DNA from: Promethearchaeota archaeon
GTDB lineage: Archaea > Asgardarchaeota > Lokiarchaeia > Sigyniarchaeales > SOKP01
Direction of reading: 5' to 3'
NCBI GenBank assembly: GCA_016839555.1
Contig: JAEOUA010000004.1
Location: forward strand, 1 to 64,000
DNA length: 64,000 nucleotides
Below the pieces are notes generated by a model, which saw nothing but the letters and a program-made list of their open reading frames with translations, ran no database searches and was not told the origin of the DNA. Shown here piece by piece: positions 52,008-60,539 of this stretch. A program made the position numbers and the translations under genes. Within the stretch, counting starts at the first letter, position 1, and each line of letters opens with the position of its first letter.

Positions 52008-53741
52008 TTAAATAATGATTTTCACATCTTTTTCTTCTAATTTTTTCAAAATTTTGGGTTTTTCAACAAAAGTATTTTTTTGAATATCAAGATGTTTTAA
52101 ATTATCAATTTCTTTTATAGATTGGGGAATATTAGTTAATTTATTGGATTTAAGAAGGAGATATTCAAGAGAATTAAGTGAACCAATAGAATTTGGAATA
52201 TTTTCTAATTTATTATTACTCAAATTTAAATATTCTAAATTTTTAAGTAAGCCAAATGTTTCTGGAATTTCTATAAAATCATTATAATAAAGATATAAAA
52301 ACTTTAATGATTTTAATTCCCCAATAGAATCTGGTATTCTAGATAAAGCATTTTTCCCTAAATCCAAAGTATTTAAATTATTTAATTGACCTATAGACTC
52401 CGGAATTTTAACCAATCGATTAAATCCTAAGATTAAATATCTAAGAGAGCGTAAATTCCCGATACATTCTGGAATTGTTTCTAATTTATTAGTAGATAGA
52501 TCTAATTCCTTTAAACTTTCAAGCTCACAAAGAGAATCAGGTAATTCTTCAATATTATTACTACTTAAGTCTAATATTTCTAATCCCTTCATATTTCCAA
52601 TTGATTGGGGGACAGTTTTTAGTCTATTATCATATAAAAATAATTCCTTTAAGGAGCTCAAATTTCTAATTGCATTTGGTAGTTCTGTGATATTATTTTG
52701 TGTTAGTTTCAAAGATAATAATTTCTGTAGTGATCCTATAGAATTTGGTAAAGAGGCAAGTTCATTATTATCTATCAATAAATATTGCAAATCTTTCAGA
52801 TTTCCAATAGTTTCTGGTAGCTGCATTAATTGATTTCGTTGAAGATCAAATCTTATTAGGGATTTTAGATTCCCTATCGAATTTGGTAAATTTTTAAGAT
52901 GATTATTTCCCAAACTTAAATTATCCAAATCATATAATTTCCCAATAGAATCTGGAAGCTCTCTTAAATAATTAGAATTTAGTCCTAAATAATTTAAATT
53001 CTCTAATAAACCAATTGAGTTTGGAAGTTCTTGAAGATAATTACCCTTCAGAAAGCATGAAGATAAAGATTCTAAGGAACCAAATGAAGAGGGAAGTGCA
53101 GTCAAGTTATTATTTCTAATGTTCAACCGTTTAAGACATTTAAGAGAACCAATTGTGTCTGGAAGAGTTTTTAAATTGTTATTTCCCAAGTATAAAAACT
53201 GGAGAGCATCTAAAGAACCTATGGATTTGGGTAAACTATTAATCTCGTTATTACTTAAATCAAGAAATTTTAAGCTTTTTAAACCTCCAATAGATTCAGG
53301 GATTTGGTTAATTTTATTACCGCTAAGATCTAAAAATTCAAGTTGTTCACACTCTCCAATAGTTTCTGGAATGGTTTTTATTTCATTAGTTTCAAGATGT
53401 AATTCTTTAAGCGATTTTAACAAATATATCTCATCTAAAATGTAATTTAATCGATTTTCACTCAAATCTAGAAATTGAAGTTCTTTTAGAGAAAATATTT
53501 CTTGAGAAAGGGTTGTTATATTATTTCCCCTTAAATACAATCTTTTAAGATGTTGGAATTCTTCAATGTTTTTTGGAATATTTTCAAAACTACAAGAAAA
53601 TAGACTTAATCTCGTTATATGGTTTTCAATTGCTTTATATCCGATTAAATAAGGTCTTAGCTCCGTTACATTTGGTATAGACCCACCAATTTTTATCTCA
53701 AGATTTCTTAAATTTTTTCTTTCTTCAATTGATAAATCCAT
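52008..53741 (-). CDS. Leucine-rich repeat protein with 23 uniform repeats
   Basis: 577 residues. After a 40-residue N-terminal cap, 23 successive 23-residue LRRs fill 40-568, each like Leu-x-x-Leu-x-Leu-x-x-Asn-x-(Leu/Ile)-x-x-(Ile/Leu)-Pro-x-(Thr/Ser)-Ile-Gly-x-Leu. This is the Ras-group (PIRL/SHOC2-like) LRR class, an open solenoid that binds protein partners. No signal peptide, membrane helix or catalytic domain is present, so it is cytoplasmic. A Rab-like GTPase is encoded at 56304, but the two genes are not adjacent. It lies downstream of the iron alcohol dehydrogenase gene. Confidence 0.88.
   Translation of the reverse strand: MDLSIEERKNLRNLEIKIGGSIPNVTELRPYLIGYKAIENHITRLSLFSCSFENIPKNIEEFQHLKRLYLRGNNITTLSQEIFSLKELQFLDLSENRLNYILDEIYLLKSLKELHLETNEIKTIPETIGECEQLEFLDLSGNKINQIPESIGGLKSLKFLDLSNNEINSLPKSIGSLDALQFLYLGNNNLKTLPDTIGSLKCLKRLNIRNNNLTALPSSFGSLESLSSCFLKGNYLQELPNSIGLLENLNYLGLNSNYLRELPDSIGKLYDLDNLSLGNNHLKNLPNSIGNLKSLIRFDLQRNQLMQLPETIGNLKDLQYLLIDNNELASLPNSIGSLQKLLSLKLTQNNITELPNAIRNLSSLKELFLYDNRLKTVPQSIGNMKGLEILDLSSNNIEELPDSLCELESLKELDLSTNKLETIPECIGNLRSLRYLILGFNRLVKIPESIGQLNNLNTLDLGKNALSRIPDSIGELKSLKFLYLYYNDFIEIPETFGLLKNLEYLNLSNNKLENIPNSIGSLNSLEYLLLKSNKLTNIPQSIKEIDNLKHLDIQKNTFVEKPKILKKLEEKDVKIII
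52038..53624 (-). repeat. 69-base tandem repeat array encoding the LRRs
   Basis: The coding sequence has a 69-base period matching the 23-residue LRR unit, 23 units in all. Units differ at many positions, so the array is old, although units in the middle share a conserved stretch encoding Ser-Ile-Gly followed by Asn/Ser and Leu. Confidence 0.75.
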
Positions 53742-53863
53742 TTTAGTAATCAGAAGGTATTATTGATAATTTTTAATAATTCGCTATTTATCAATAAATA
53801 ATATTTAATATTTAAATATATTAAGCTTTAGAAAATAGAAAAGAATAAAAAAAAAGAATTAAC

Positions 53864-55060
53864 TTAGAAATCTATATCCTTTCCTTCAAAGGCATATCTA
53901 TAGATCTTTTTAATTTGTTCAGCATTAATTGAGCGAGGTGCCATAGTAATGGTTGGGTCTTGAAAACTTAATTCCACCATCATATCTAGGTTTGTCTCCA
54001 TATCTTCCTTAGATACTCCTGTCTCAGCAAAATTTTTAGGAAAATCTACCTTATCTTGTAATTCTTTAATTTTTCTTACAACTGAATATGCCGCATCATC
54101 AATAGAATCTGCCCATTCAGACCATCCTAATTGCCTTGCCATTTTAGCATAAATATTTTTTACTTCATCACTTTCAGGATTATTTAAAAGATATTGGACT
54201 ATATAACTAGTTAAAATTCCAACTGCTTCTCCATGGGCACATTTAAAGATACTTCCCCAACTATGGGCAAGAGAGTGACCAATATGAACGCTAGAATTAC
54301 CCATTGCTATTCCTGCTATTGTTGCTGCTTGATGGAGCATATCTCTTGCTTCCATATTATCATTTTTGTTATATACTTTGGGAAGATATTCAAATATTAA
54401 TTCTATTGCTTTTAAACCTAAAGCATTCGAGAACTCATTACGCCAAGTATTTGCGAAGTTCTCAAACGAATGAGCTAGCGCATCAAAGGCAGTGTTAAGA
54501 GTTAATCTAGGAGGCATTCCCGCTGGAAAAATGGGATCTAAAATGGTATATGAAGATACTAAACCTTTATGTGCATGAATTAATTTTTTCCAAATTCCCT
54601 CTTCTTTTTTAGAGATAATTATCGCAAATGTATTATCGGCACCAGTTCCCGAAGTCGTAGGTATGGAAATAAGCTGGGTTTTTTTGCCTAAATTATACAA
54701 TTCGGAATTCATTGGATATAGATCATCTAGAGTATATTCTGGATAATCATATAACGCTAATACAGCTTTAGCAACATCCATGACCGAACCACCACCCAAA
54801 GCAATAATTAAATCCGGTTGATAGGAAAGACATTGTTCTCTCGCTTCTAATACATCTTCTTCATGGGGATCTGGGTGAACGCCCGTATAGATCTCATATT
54901 CTCTTCCAAGACTTTTTAATTTTTTAGTTAAAATATCGACATATCCCAAATCTTTCATAACGTCATCAGTAACTATAAAACATTTTTTTCCAGCAATATT
55001 TTCTAAAAAATCTAAGGCATTTTCCCCATAAATTACTTTTGAAGGCCAAAAATACCACAA
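53864..55060 (-). CDS. Iron-containing alcohol dehydrogenase
   Basis: A 398-residue group III alcohol dehydrogenase. The N-terminal Rossmann-like domain has Gly-Gly-Gly-Ser-Val-Met-Asp-Val-Ala-Lys-Ala at 89-99, the NAD(P)-binding loop. Metal ligands of the helical C-terminal domain can be set as Asp193, His197, His262 and His276, in Asp-Ala-Leu-Ala-His-Ser-Phe, Ile-Gly-His-Ser-Leu-Ala-His and Ala-His-Gly-Glu-Ala. It reduces aldehydes or ketones, or oxidises alcohols, in fermentation. Butanol- or 1,3-propanediol-type substrates are possible. It is followed downstream by the LRR gene on the same strand after about 120 bases. Confidence 0.9.
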   Translation of the reverse strand: MWYFWPSKVIYGENALDFLENIAGKKCFIVTDDVMKDLGYVDILTKKLKSLGREYEIYTGVHPDPHEEDVLEAREQCLSYQPDLIIALGGGSVMDVAKAVLALYDYPEYTLDDLYPMNSELYNLGKKTQLISIPTTSGTGADNTFAIIISKKEEGIWKKLIHAHKGLVSSYTILDPIFPAGMPPRLTLNTAFDALAHSFENFANTWRNEFSNALGLKAIELIFEYLPKVYNKNDNMEARDMLHQAATIAGIAMGNSSVHIGHSLAHSWGSIFKCAHGEAVGILTSYIVQYLLNNPESDEVKNIYAKMARQLGWSEWADSIDDAAYSVVRKIKELQDKVDFPKNFAETGVSKEDMETNLDMMVELSFQDPTITMAPRSINAEQIKKIYRYAFEGKDIDF

Positions 55061-55259
55061 AAATTATTCACCTTAAAAATTTTTTAATTATTGTTATTTG
55101 TAATTTGTTATAGATATAACTTATATAATTAAATTTTTCTCACCTTAAATAATTCAGATTGGAAATAAAAAGTATAATAGATGTCAAAACTTTAAAGGTT
55201 CTATAAGATTCATTTTTCAGTTTTAAAGTAATATTTAATTATTAGTAGAAAGTATAAAA

Positions 55260-56111
55260 TTATTTAAGGAATTTTAAATGGATTATGCGTGCTGTTTTTA
55301 ACCAATTAGAAATTCTATTCATAAGCTTTGTTTTGAATTTCCAATTTTTATTAATTGATGTACGATCCCCGATAACATAACAATCTTTTATCTCAATTTT
55401 ATTTGACCATTTAGGAATTGAGTTATATGGATCATCAATCGCAAATTTAAATCTTAATTCACTTTTAGCTCTCTTAGCTCTTTTATTCGCAACTTTTAAC
55501 GCTAAGTTCGAGACCGCATCAAATATTATTTCTCTAGCTGGGAATCGATTTGCTAACTTTTTCAAGAAAGCGGATATCTCTTCTTCATTAAAATAATAAA
55601 TAAAGCCTCCTGCGATAAGAAATATACCCTTGTTCTCTGAAAAATTAATTTCATCCATCCAATCATTATTAAATACTGATCGCGCAATGTTTCGATTTCT
55701 TTCAGTTTCTTCAATTAATTTTTCTCGAAAGTTAATTACATTATGCAAATCTATGTTATACATTGTAATTTTGCCATTATCAACTCGAAAAAATGTAGTA
55801 TCGAGTCCAGCTCCTATATTTATAACTGTCGAATAAGGATAATTCTTTAAATAATTCTTTAAAGCATCATCAAAACTTCGTGCTCTTATCATTAATCCAA
55901 TAGAACGCCATTCTCCTAAGATTTGATCCATTTCTGAAAAATTATAATCAATTTTTTTAATAATTTCAATCGCTTTTTGGTCATTTAACAAACTGGGATA
56001 TAATTGAGAATAGATTGCGCGAGCCCATAAAGGACCAAGCATTGTTTCTTCAATACTCCCTTTTTTAATATCAAATTCATTGATATATTTTTCTTTACGT
56101 GCCATTTTCAA
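55260..56111 (-). CDS. Leucine carboxyl methyltransferase-like (TcmP/LCMT) methyltransferase
   Basis: A 283-residue class I methyltransferase of the LCMT/TcmP family. The SAM motif is Ile-Asn-Ile-Gly-Ala-Gly-Leu-Asp-Thr near residues 96-104, the second motif includes Ile-Asp-Leu-His-Asn-Val, and Glu-Gly-type loops are replaced by Ala-Gly-Gly-Phe-Ile-Tyr. Family members methylate carboxylates (protein C-termini or polyketides). Here the target is unknown. It lies 192 bases from, and divergent to, the longin-GTPase gene. In eukaryotes LCMT modifies PP2A; no such target is seen here. Confidence 0.78.
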   Translation of the reverse strand: MKMARKEKYINEFDIKKGSIEETMLGPLWARAIYSQLYPSLLNDQKAIEIIKKIDYNFSEMDQILGEWRSIGLMIRARSFDDALKNYLKNYPYSTVINIGAGLDTTFFRVDNGKITMYNIDLHNVINFREKLIEETERNRNIARSVFNNDWMDEINFSENKGIFLIAGGFIYYFNEEEISAFLKKLANRFPAREIIFDAVSNLALKVANKRAKRAKSELRFKFAIDDPYNSIPKWSNKIEIKDCYVIGDRTSINKNWKFKTKLMNRISNWLKTARIIHLKFLK

Positions 56112-56303
56112 ACTTTATACACTATTTTCTATTTACAATTTATTTCAACTTTTAATCACTATAAATATTTTAAATGATTTTTATTAGAATTGAATTTTAC
56201 TATAATTATATTTTTAGTAATTTGAAAAAACTTTAATAAAATAAATAAAAAATATCAATATTAAAATAAGTGTTATTTTATTATTGTTATGAGCTAAGCA
56301 TAT

Positions 56304-57347
56304 ATGACACGGTTAATTAAAGGGTTGGTGTATATAGAATTCCTTGATATTAAAGGCGTCACCCCTACTGTTTGGCTCCCCGAAGAATTAGATGAACAAT
56401 TAAGAGTACTATGCGGAATTAAAGCGGTTTCCTTACTCACGGGAGAAGACAATCATATTCCGAAGTCACTAATTACTATACCCTTTCCTTCTCGGAATTT
56501 AAAAGCAATCATTAAATTCATAAAATGGAAGGATCAAGATAGGCGAGGAGAAATTGGCCAATCTTCACTTTTTTTACTGTTTAATGAAGCTGATGATGCG
56601 ATCTTTTATAAAGCACAAAAATATCTTGAAGAAGTTTTTAATGAGCTTATAGAAGAAATCATATATATTGAAAAACACTCATCAGATAAATTAAAATTAG
56701 CTCACATTATTTCAGAATTTCAAACTCAAATTGATTTTATTCTAACAGATTTAAAACAAAAAGAAATTTCTAAGAGAAAGATTGAAGAATTTCCTTCTTT
56801 AAGAAAAGAAGGTGCTTTAACAACAGAAAATATTGATCTAAAATTAAAAACAATAGTTTGTGGAGATCCAATGGTTGGCAAGACTTCTATCATATTAAGA
56901 TTAACGGATGATGCGTTTACAAGAACATATTTACCTACATTGGGTGTAAATATATCTGAAAAGATGATAAAAATTGATGGAAACTACATTCAATTAGTAT
57001 TTTGGGATTTAGCAGGGCAATCAAAATTCAATTCTATGCGCATTCACTATTATCAAGGAGCAGAAGTAGTATTATTGGTTTTTGATCTGACAAATAAGGA
57101 CAGTTTTAAGAATATTAATAAATGGTATGAAGATATTCAGAAGAATTTTAAAAATAAAAAGGAATTAATTGGATTTCTGATTGGAAATAAAAATGACTTA
57201 AATGAAAAAAGATTAATTGAACAAAATAATGCTTTAGAACTTGCAGAGAAGTTAAATCTGCAATATTTCGAAACTTCTGCATTAACCGGTGAAAATATTC
57301 AAGACATGTTTGAGATTATAGGAAAAAAGTTTCTGGAAATTATTTAA
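56304..57347 (+). CDS. Rab-like small GTPase with N-terminal longin-like domain
   Basis: 347 residues. The N-terminal 130 residues are an alpha/beta segment with the length and strand pattern of a longin-type domain. A linker follows, then a complete Ras/Rab domain (180-347): G1 Gly187-Asp-Pro-Met-Val-Gly-Lys-Thr-Ser, G2 Thr212, G3 Trp234-Asp-Leu-Ala-Gly-Gln, G4 Asn295-Lys-Asn-Asp, G5 Thr-Ser-Ala near 324. The Gln in the G3 motif should support GTP hydrolysis. No C-terminal Cys for prenylation is present, so membrane attachment must come by another route, perhaps the longin-like domain. The start ATG is near an AGC-rich leader; no strong ribosome-binding site is seen. Confidence 0.85.
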   Translation: MTRLIKGLVYIEFLDIKGVTPTVWLPEELDEQLRVLCGIKAVSLLTGEDNHIPKSLITIPFPSRNLKAIIKFIKWKDQDRRGEIGQSSLFLLFNEADDAIFYKAQKYLEEVFNELIEEIIYIEKHSSDKLKLAHIISEFQTQIDFILTDLKQKEISKRKIEEFPSLRKEGALTTENIDLKLKTIVCGDPMVGKTSIILRLTDDAFTRTYLPTLGVNISEKMIKIDGNYIQLVFWDLAGQSKFNSMRIHYYQGAEVVLLVFDLTNKDSFKNINKWYEDIQKNFKNKKELIGFLIGNKNDLNEKRLIEQNNALELAEKLNLQYFETSALTGENIQDMFEIIGKKFLEII

Positions 57348-57398
57348 AAACTAAAAAATAAACCTTTATACTTAAAAAATAAAAAATAAATGGACTAT

Positions 57399-58532
57399 TT
57401 AATTAGTGGAAATTTTATTTAATCTTTGAGCAGATATTACATCTGTAAGGGTTTCTAACATTTCTTCCAAATCTTTTATTGTTATTTCACCCATATGACC
57501 AATTCTAAATGTTTTATTTGCAAGATCACCGTATCCATTCACAATTCTATATCCTTTTGAGAGCATTTCATTAACCATCTTTCCGCAATCTAAATTGATT
57601 GAATTTCTCATCGTTGATACCGTATTGGATTCATATCCCTTTTCAGGGAACATCTCTAAATTCATATCTCGTGCCCAAATTCGCGTTCGTTTTCCTAACC
57701 GTGTATGGCGTATAAATCTATTTTCGATCCCCTCTTCATTTAAAATATAATCTAATTGCGCAACTAATGCGCGTATTTGTGGTATAGGAGGCGTGGTGGG
57801 TGTTTCATTTGAATTGCTCTTCTTTTTAAAATACACAAAATCAAAATAAAACCCTCTATTTTCTACTTTTTCCGCTTTTTCTAATGCATGTTGTGATATC
57901 GATGCTATGGCTAATCCAGGAGGTAAGGCTAAGCATTTTTGAACGGATGCCAGACATACATCAATCCTTAATTTATCGATTTCAATTTTAACTCCAGCAA
58001 TAGAAGAAGTTGTATCAACGCACACTAAAGCGCCAGAATCTTTAATTATTGGTATAATTTCTTCCATAGGATTATATACTCCTGTTGAAGTTTCATTCGA
58101 CTGCAGAAAAACAGCGCTGTAATGATCTTTTGAGAGAATATCTTTTACAATTTCTGGTTTTAATGCTTTACCCCATTCAACACCTTCCTTAATCGCGTTC
58201 TTTCCATTTTTTACCCCTATTTCATACCATCTATCCCCAAATGCTCCTATTGAGAGAAATAACGCTTTTTCATCCTTATTAACAAGATTCCTTACACATG
58301 CTTCCATAATCCCTGTTGCGCTAGAAGTGAAAATAAAACAGTCATTCTCAGTATATAAAAGCTTTTGAATGCCTTCTCTTGCTTGTTTATGCATTTCTTG
58401 ATAGGGAACAGAACGATGAGTGTCATTTGGTTTTGATAATTCTTTTAAAACCCACTCTGGCACAAATACGGGTCCAGGTGTAAATAATTTTAGTTTTGAC
58501 CCTTGATCTTTATTAAAATGAATATCAGCCAT
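57399..58532 (-). CDS. Class V aminotransferase (alanine-glyoxylate/serine-pyruvate type)
   Basis: A 377-residue PLP enzyme. The N-terminal Phe-Thr-Pro-Gly-Pro-Val and His-Arg-Ser-Val-Pro-Tyr segments are family signatures. The Schiff-base lysine lies in Ala-Ser-Val-Gln-Lys-Cys-Leu-Ala-Leu-Pro-Pro-Gly near residue 198. Asp in Val-Asp-Thr-Thr-Ser-Ser binds the pyridine nitrogen. It may use serine, alanine or phosphonate-type amino donors with glyoxylate or pyruvate. The Ser-Gln-His-Ala-Leu-Glu-Lys variant region hampers choosing a substrate. Confidence 0.85.
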   Translation of the reverse strand: MADIHFNKDQGSKLKLFTPGPVFVPEWVLKELSKPNDTHRSVPYQEMHKQAREGIQKLLYTENDCFIFTSSATGIMEACVRNLVNKDEKALFLSIGAFGDRWYEIGVKNGKNAIKEGVEWGKALKPEIVKDILSKDHYSAVFLQSNETSTGVYNPMEEIIPIIKDSGALVCVDTTSSIAGVKIEIDKLRIDVCLASVQKCLALPPGLAIASISQHALEKAEKVENRGFYFDFVYFKKKSNSNETPTTPPIPQIRALVAQLDYILNEEGIENRFIRHTRLGKRTRIWARDMNLEMFPEKGYESNTVSTMRNSINLDCGKMVNEMLSKGYRIVNGYGDLANKTFRIGHMGEITIKDLEEMLETLTDVISAQRLNKISTN

Positions 58533-58632
58533 AATTGTTTCATAAAAGAAAAATTAGCAAGGAATAAATACTTTTTCTAATACCACTCTAATAATGAGAT
58601 ATTGTATGAGGTTTTCAAATTATTATTTTAGT

Positions 58633-59280
58633 TTAATATTTTTGCTTAATTTGATTATTTTCAAACACAAAATAAGATTTAATTTTATTAATTTGTCCAT
58701 TTTTTTGTTCTAATTGATTTAGCTCAACTTTTATATCGCCATTCTTTGAGTTCAAAATAAGGTGAATGAAAGAGGGTATCCCACTTGCTATAAATGACCA
58801 TGCGCCTGTAATACTTCCGGGATTTAGCAATAAAATACCACTTTTTCTGAGCACAACTTCCTCCTGATGAGTATGCCCCGATATTAAGATATTATATCCT
58901 TTATTTCTTGCTAAAGCTTCTAGTTCTGCATGATTACCCCTATTTCTAATTTCTGAACCATGAGTCATTCCAATAATTACTTTTTCTTGATTAATTTCAT
59001 TTATAGAAATTTCTAAGTTTTGATAAATAGGATAATCTCTCTTTCCTGCATAATAATCCATGTTTCCCATAACTCTAAATAGAGGCTTTTTAGTTTTTGA
59101 CTCAAGAAAACTAATAAATTCTTCATAATTAATTAAATCTCCGGTAAAAAATGTATAATCAAATAATTCTTGATTTGCTAAATTGCTGATATCATCTAAT
59201 ATAGCTTTTGGAATTTCTCTAGCCCTGTTAGGTATATGAGAATCACCAAGTATCAATATATGATATTCGGTCATAAGCAA
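58633..59280 (-). CDS. YfcE/MJ0936-family metallophosphoesterase
   Basis: A 215-residue calcineurin-like phosphoesterase of the small archaeal YfcE/MJ0936 class. Metal ligands: Asp and His in Leu-Gly-Asp-Ser-His near 12-15, Asp in Phe-Thr-Gly-Asp-Leu near 48, Asn in Val-Met-Gly-Asn-Met-Asp near 72, and His in Met-Thr-His-Gly and Ser-Gly-His-Thr-His. It hydrolyses phosphodiesters or phosphomonoesters; the physiological substrate is unknown. It lies 20 bases behind the tyrosyl-tRNA synthetase gene on the same strand and is probably cotranscribed with it. The second ATG (Met3) is an alternative start. Confidence 0.85.
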   Translation of the reverse strand: MLMTEYHILILGDSHIPNRAREIPKAILDDISNLANQELFDYTFFTGDLINYEEFISFLESKTKKPLFRVMGNMDYYAGKRDYPIYQNLEISINEINQEKVIIGMTHGSEIRNRGNHAELEALARNKGYNILISGHTHQEEVVLRKSGILLLNPGSITGAWSFIASGIPSFIHLILNSKNGDIKVELNQLEQKNGQINKIKSYFVFENNQIKQKY

Positions 59281-59300
59281 TTTAACACTTCCAAAATAAT

Positions 59301-60410
59301 TTAAGCATGTGCTTTATTATATTCTTTTTGCACAAAATGATATAATTCTTTGGCTTTTTTATTCGTTTCAAAATGTTTTCTTACAGGCTCAAGAAAGTTA
59401 TTAATGTATTTTGCCACAGCAGGCTTAAGATCAGGTGGATTTAGCTTACCTTCTTTATAGTCTTTTTCTAAATCTTTATAGGAGGTGTATTCAACATCTC
59501 CACCATATTTTTCGGGTCTCTCAATATAGAAACTTTCAGCTAATTCAAAAATGATATATTTACAATATTCTAAAATAGGATTATCTGAAATTTGTTCTGG
59601 TGGACAATATGCTTTATTAATCTTTCTTTTAACATCTTTTGGAGAATCAAGCATAAAAATTGCTGAATCGGGATTTGATTTGGACATCTTTAATTCAATC
59701 TCTCTATCAACTCCCTTACCAGTGATTTCCGCTGGAGGCAATAATCCCATCAGCATATGATGATGAATAGCTATTGGTTTTGGTCGATTAAAGAGGTCTG
59801 AAACCTCTCGAGCGAGCATATTAACTTTTCTCTGGTCTAATCCTAGTTGACAAATATCAACATCCATATAAAAAATATCTGCTGCTTGCATTAGTGGATA
59901 GAGAATTTGAGATGCGGAAAGGGTATCGCTCTCACTTCTTCCCATTATTTGGGTACACCGAATGATTCTATTGAGAGTGTTATTAATCCCAATTTTAAGA
60001 ACCATTTCCCAATATTTAGAATCTTTCACTATATTAGACGCGTATTTAAACTCTACCTTTTCCAAATCCATACCGCAAACTTCCCAGACTTCCTTAAAAA
60101 AGTCTCCTACCTTTCTAATAACCTCTAAATCGCCACTAAATTTTTGATTTGCAGCCGCATGCCAGTCTGCTATAAGAAAAATGAATTTAATACCACATTT
60201 TGTAATTTTATTGACATTAATCGCCCTTAATAATCCTTGAGCAATATGAATATTGCCAGAAGGTTCAAATCCATCGTACGCAGATATTTCTTTTCCATGT
60301 TCCATCTTCCATTGGATCATTTCCCGCAATTCATCTAATTCAATGATCTCTTCGCCTACTTCTTGAAGTAATTCTATTTTCTCATCTAAACTAAGACTCA
60401 TAATATTCAT
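59301..60410 (-). CDS. tyrS: Tyrosyl-tRNA synthetase (archaeal/eukaryal type)
   Basis: A 369-residue class I synthetase attaching tyrosine to tRNA-Tyr. Tyr-Asp-Gly-Phe-Glu-Pro-Ser-Gly near 45-52 is followed by His-Ile-Ala-Gln-Gly at 55-59 (the HIGH-type signature of the eukaryal/archaeal form), and Lys-Met-Ser-Lys-Ser lies near 240. The Asp-Leu-Asp-Gly-Gln-type anticodon-recognition C-terminal domain is replaced by the short archaeal tail. It is the only translation gene in the window. It is followed by a phosphoesterase gene and preceded by ppdK on the same strand; the upstream spacing of about 129 bases suggests its own promoter. Confidence 0.93.
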   Translation of the reverse strand: MNIMSLSLDEKIELLQEVGEEIIELDELREMIQWKMEHGKEISAYDGFEPSGNIHIAQGLLRAINVNKITKCGIKFIFLIADWHAAANQKFSGDLEVIRKVGDFFKEVWEVCGMDLEKVEFKYASNIVKDSKYWEMVLKIGINNTLNRIIRCTQIMGRSESDTLSASQILYPLMQAADIFYMDVDICQLGLDQRKVNMLAREVSDLFNRPKPIAIHHHMLMGLLPPAEITGKGVDREIELKMSKSNPDSAIFMLDSPKDVKRKINKAYCPPEQISDNPILEYCKYIIFELAESFYIERPEKYGGDVEYTSYKDLEKDYKEGKLNPPDLKPAVAKYINNFLEPVRKHFETNKKAKELYHFVQKEYNKAHA

Positions 60411-60539
60411 TCTCCGTTCATATTATTTAATGCAAATATTAAAAATGATAAAATTTTTGCGCCTCAGAATCGAAATAATATCAAAATAAATTTTTAATAA
60501 GTAAAAATAGTTTTTGATATTCAAGATAAAAATAAAAAA

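Noticed and set aside
55175-55235. Inverted repeat ACTTTAAA...TTTAAAGT downstream of the iron alcohol dehydrogenase leader
   Set aside because: The arms consist mostly of A and T with a long loop; such pairs are common here and no role is suggested by position.
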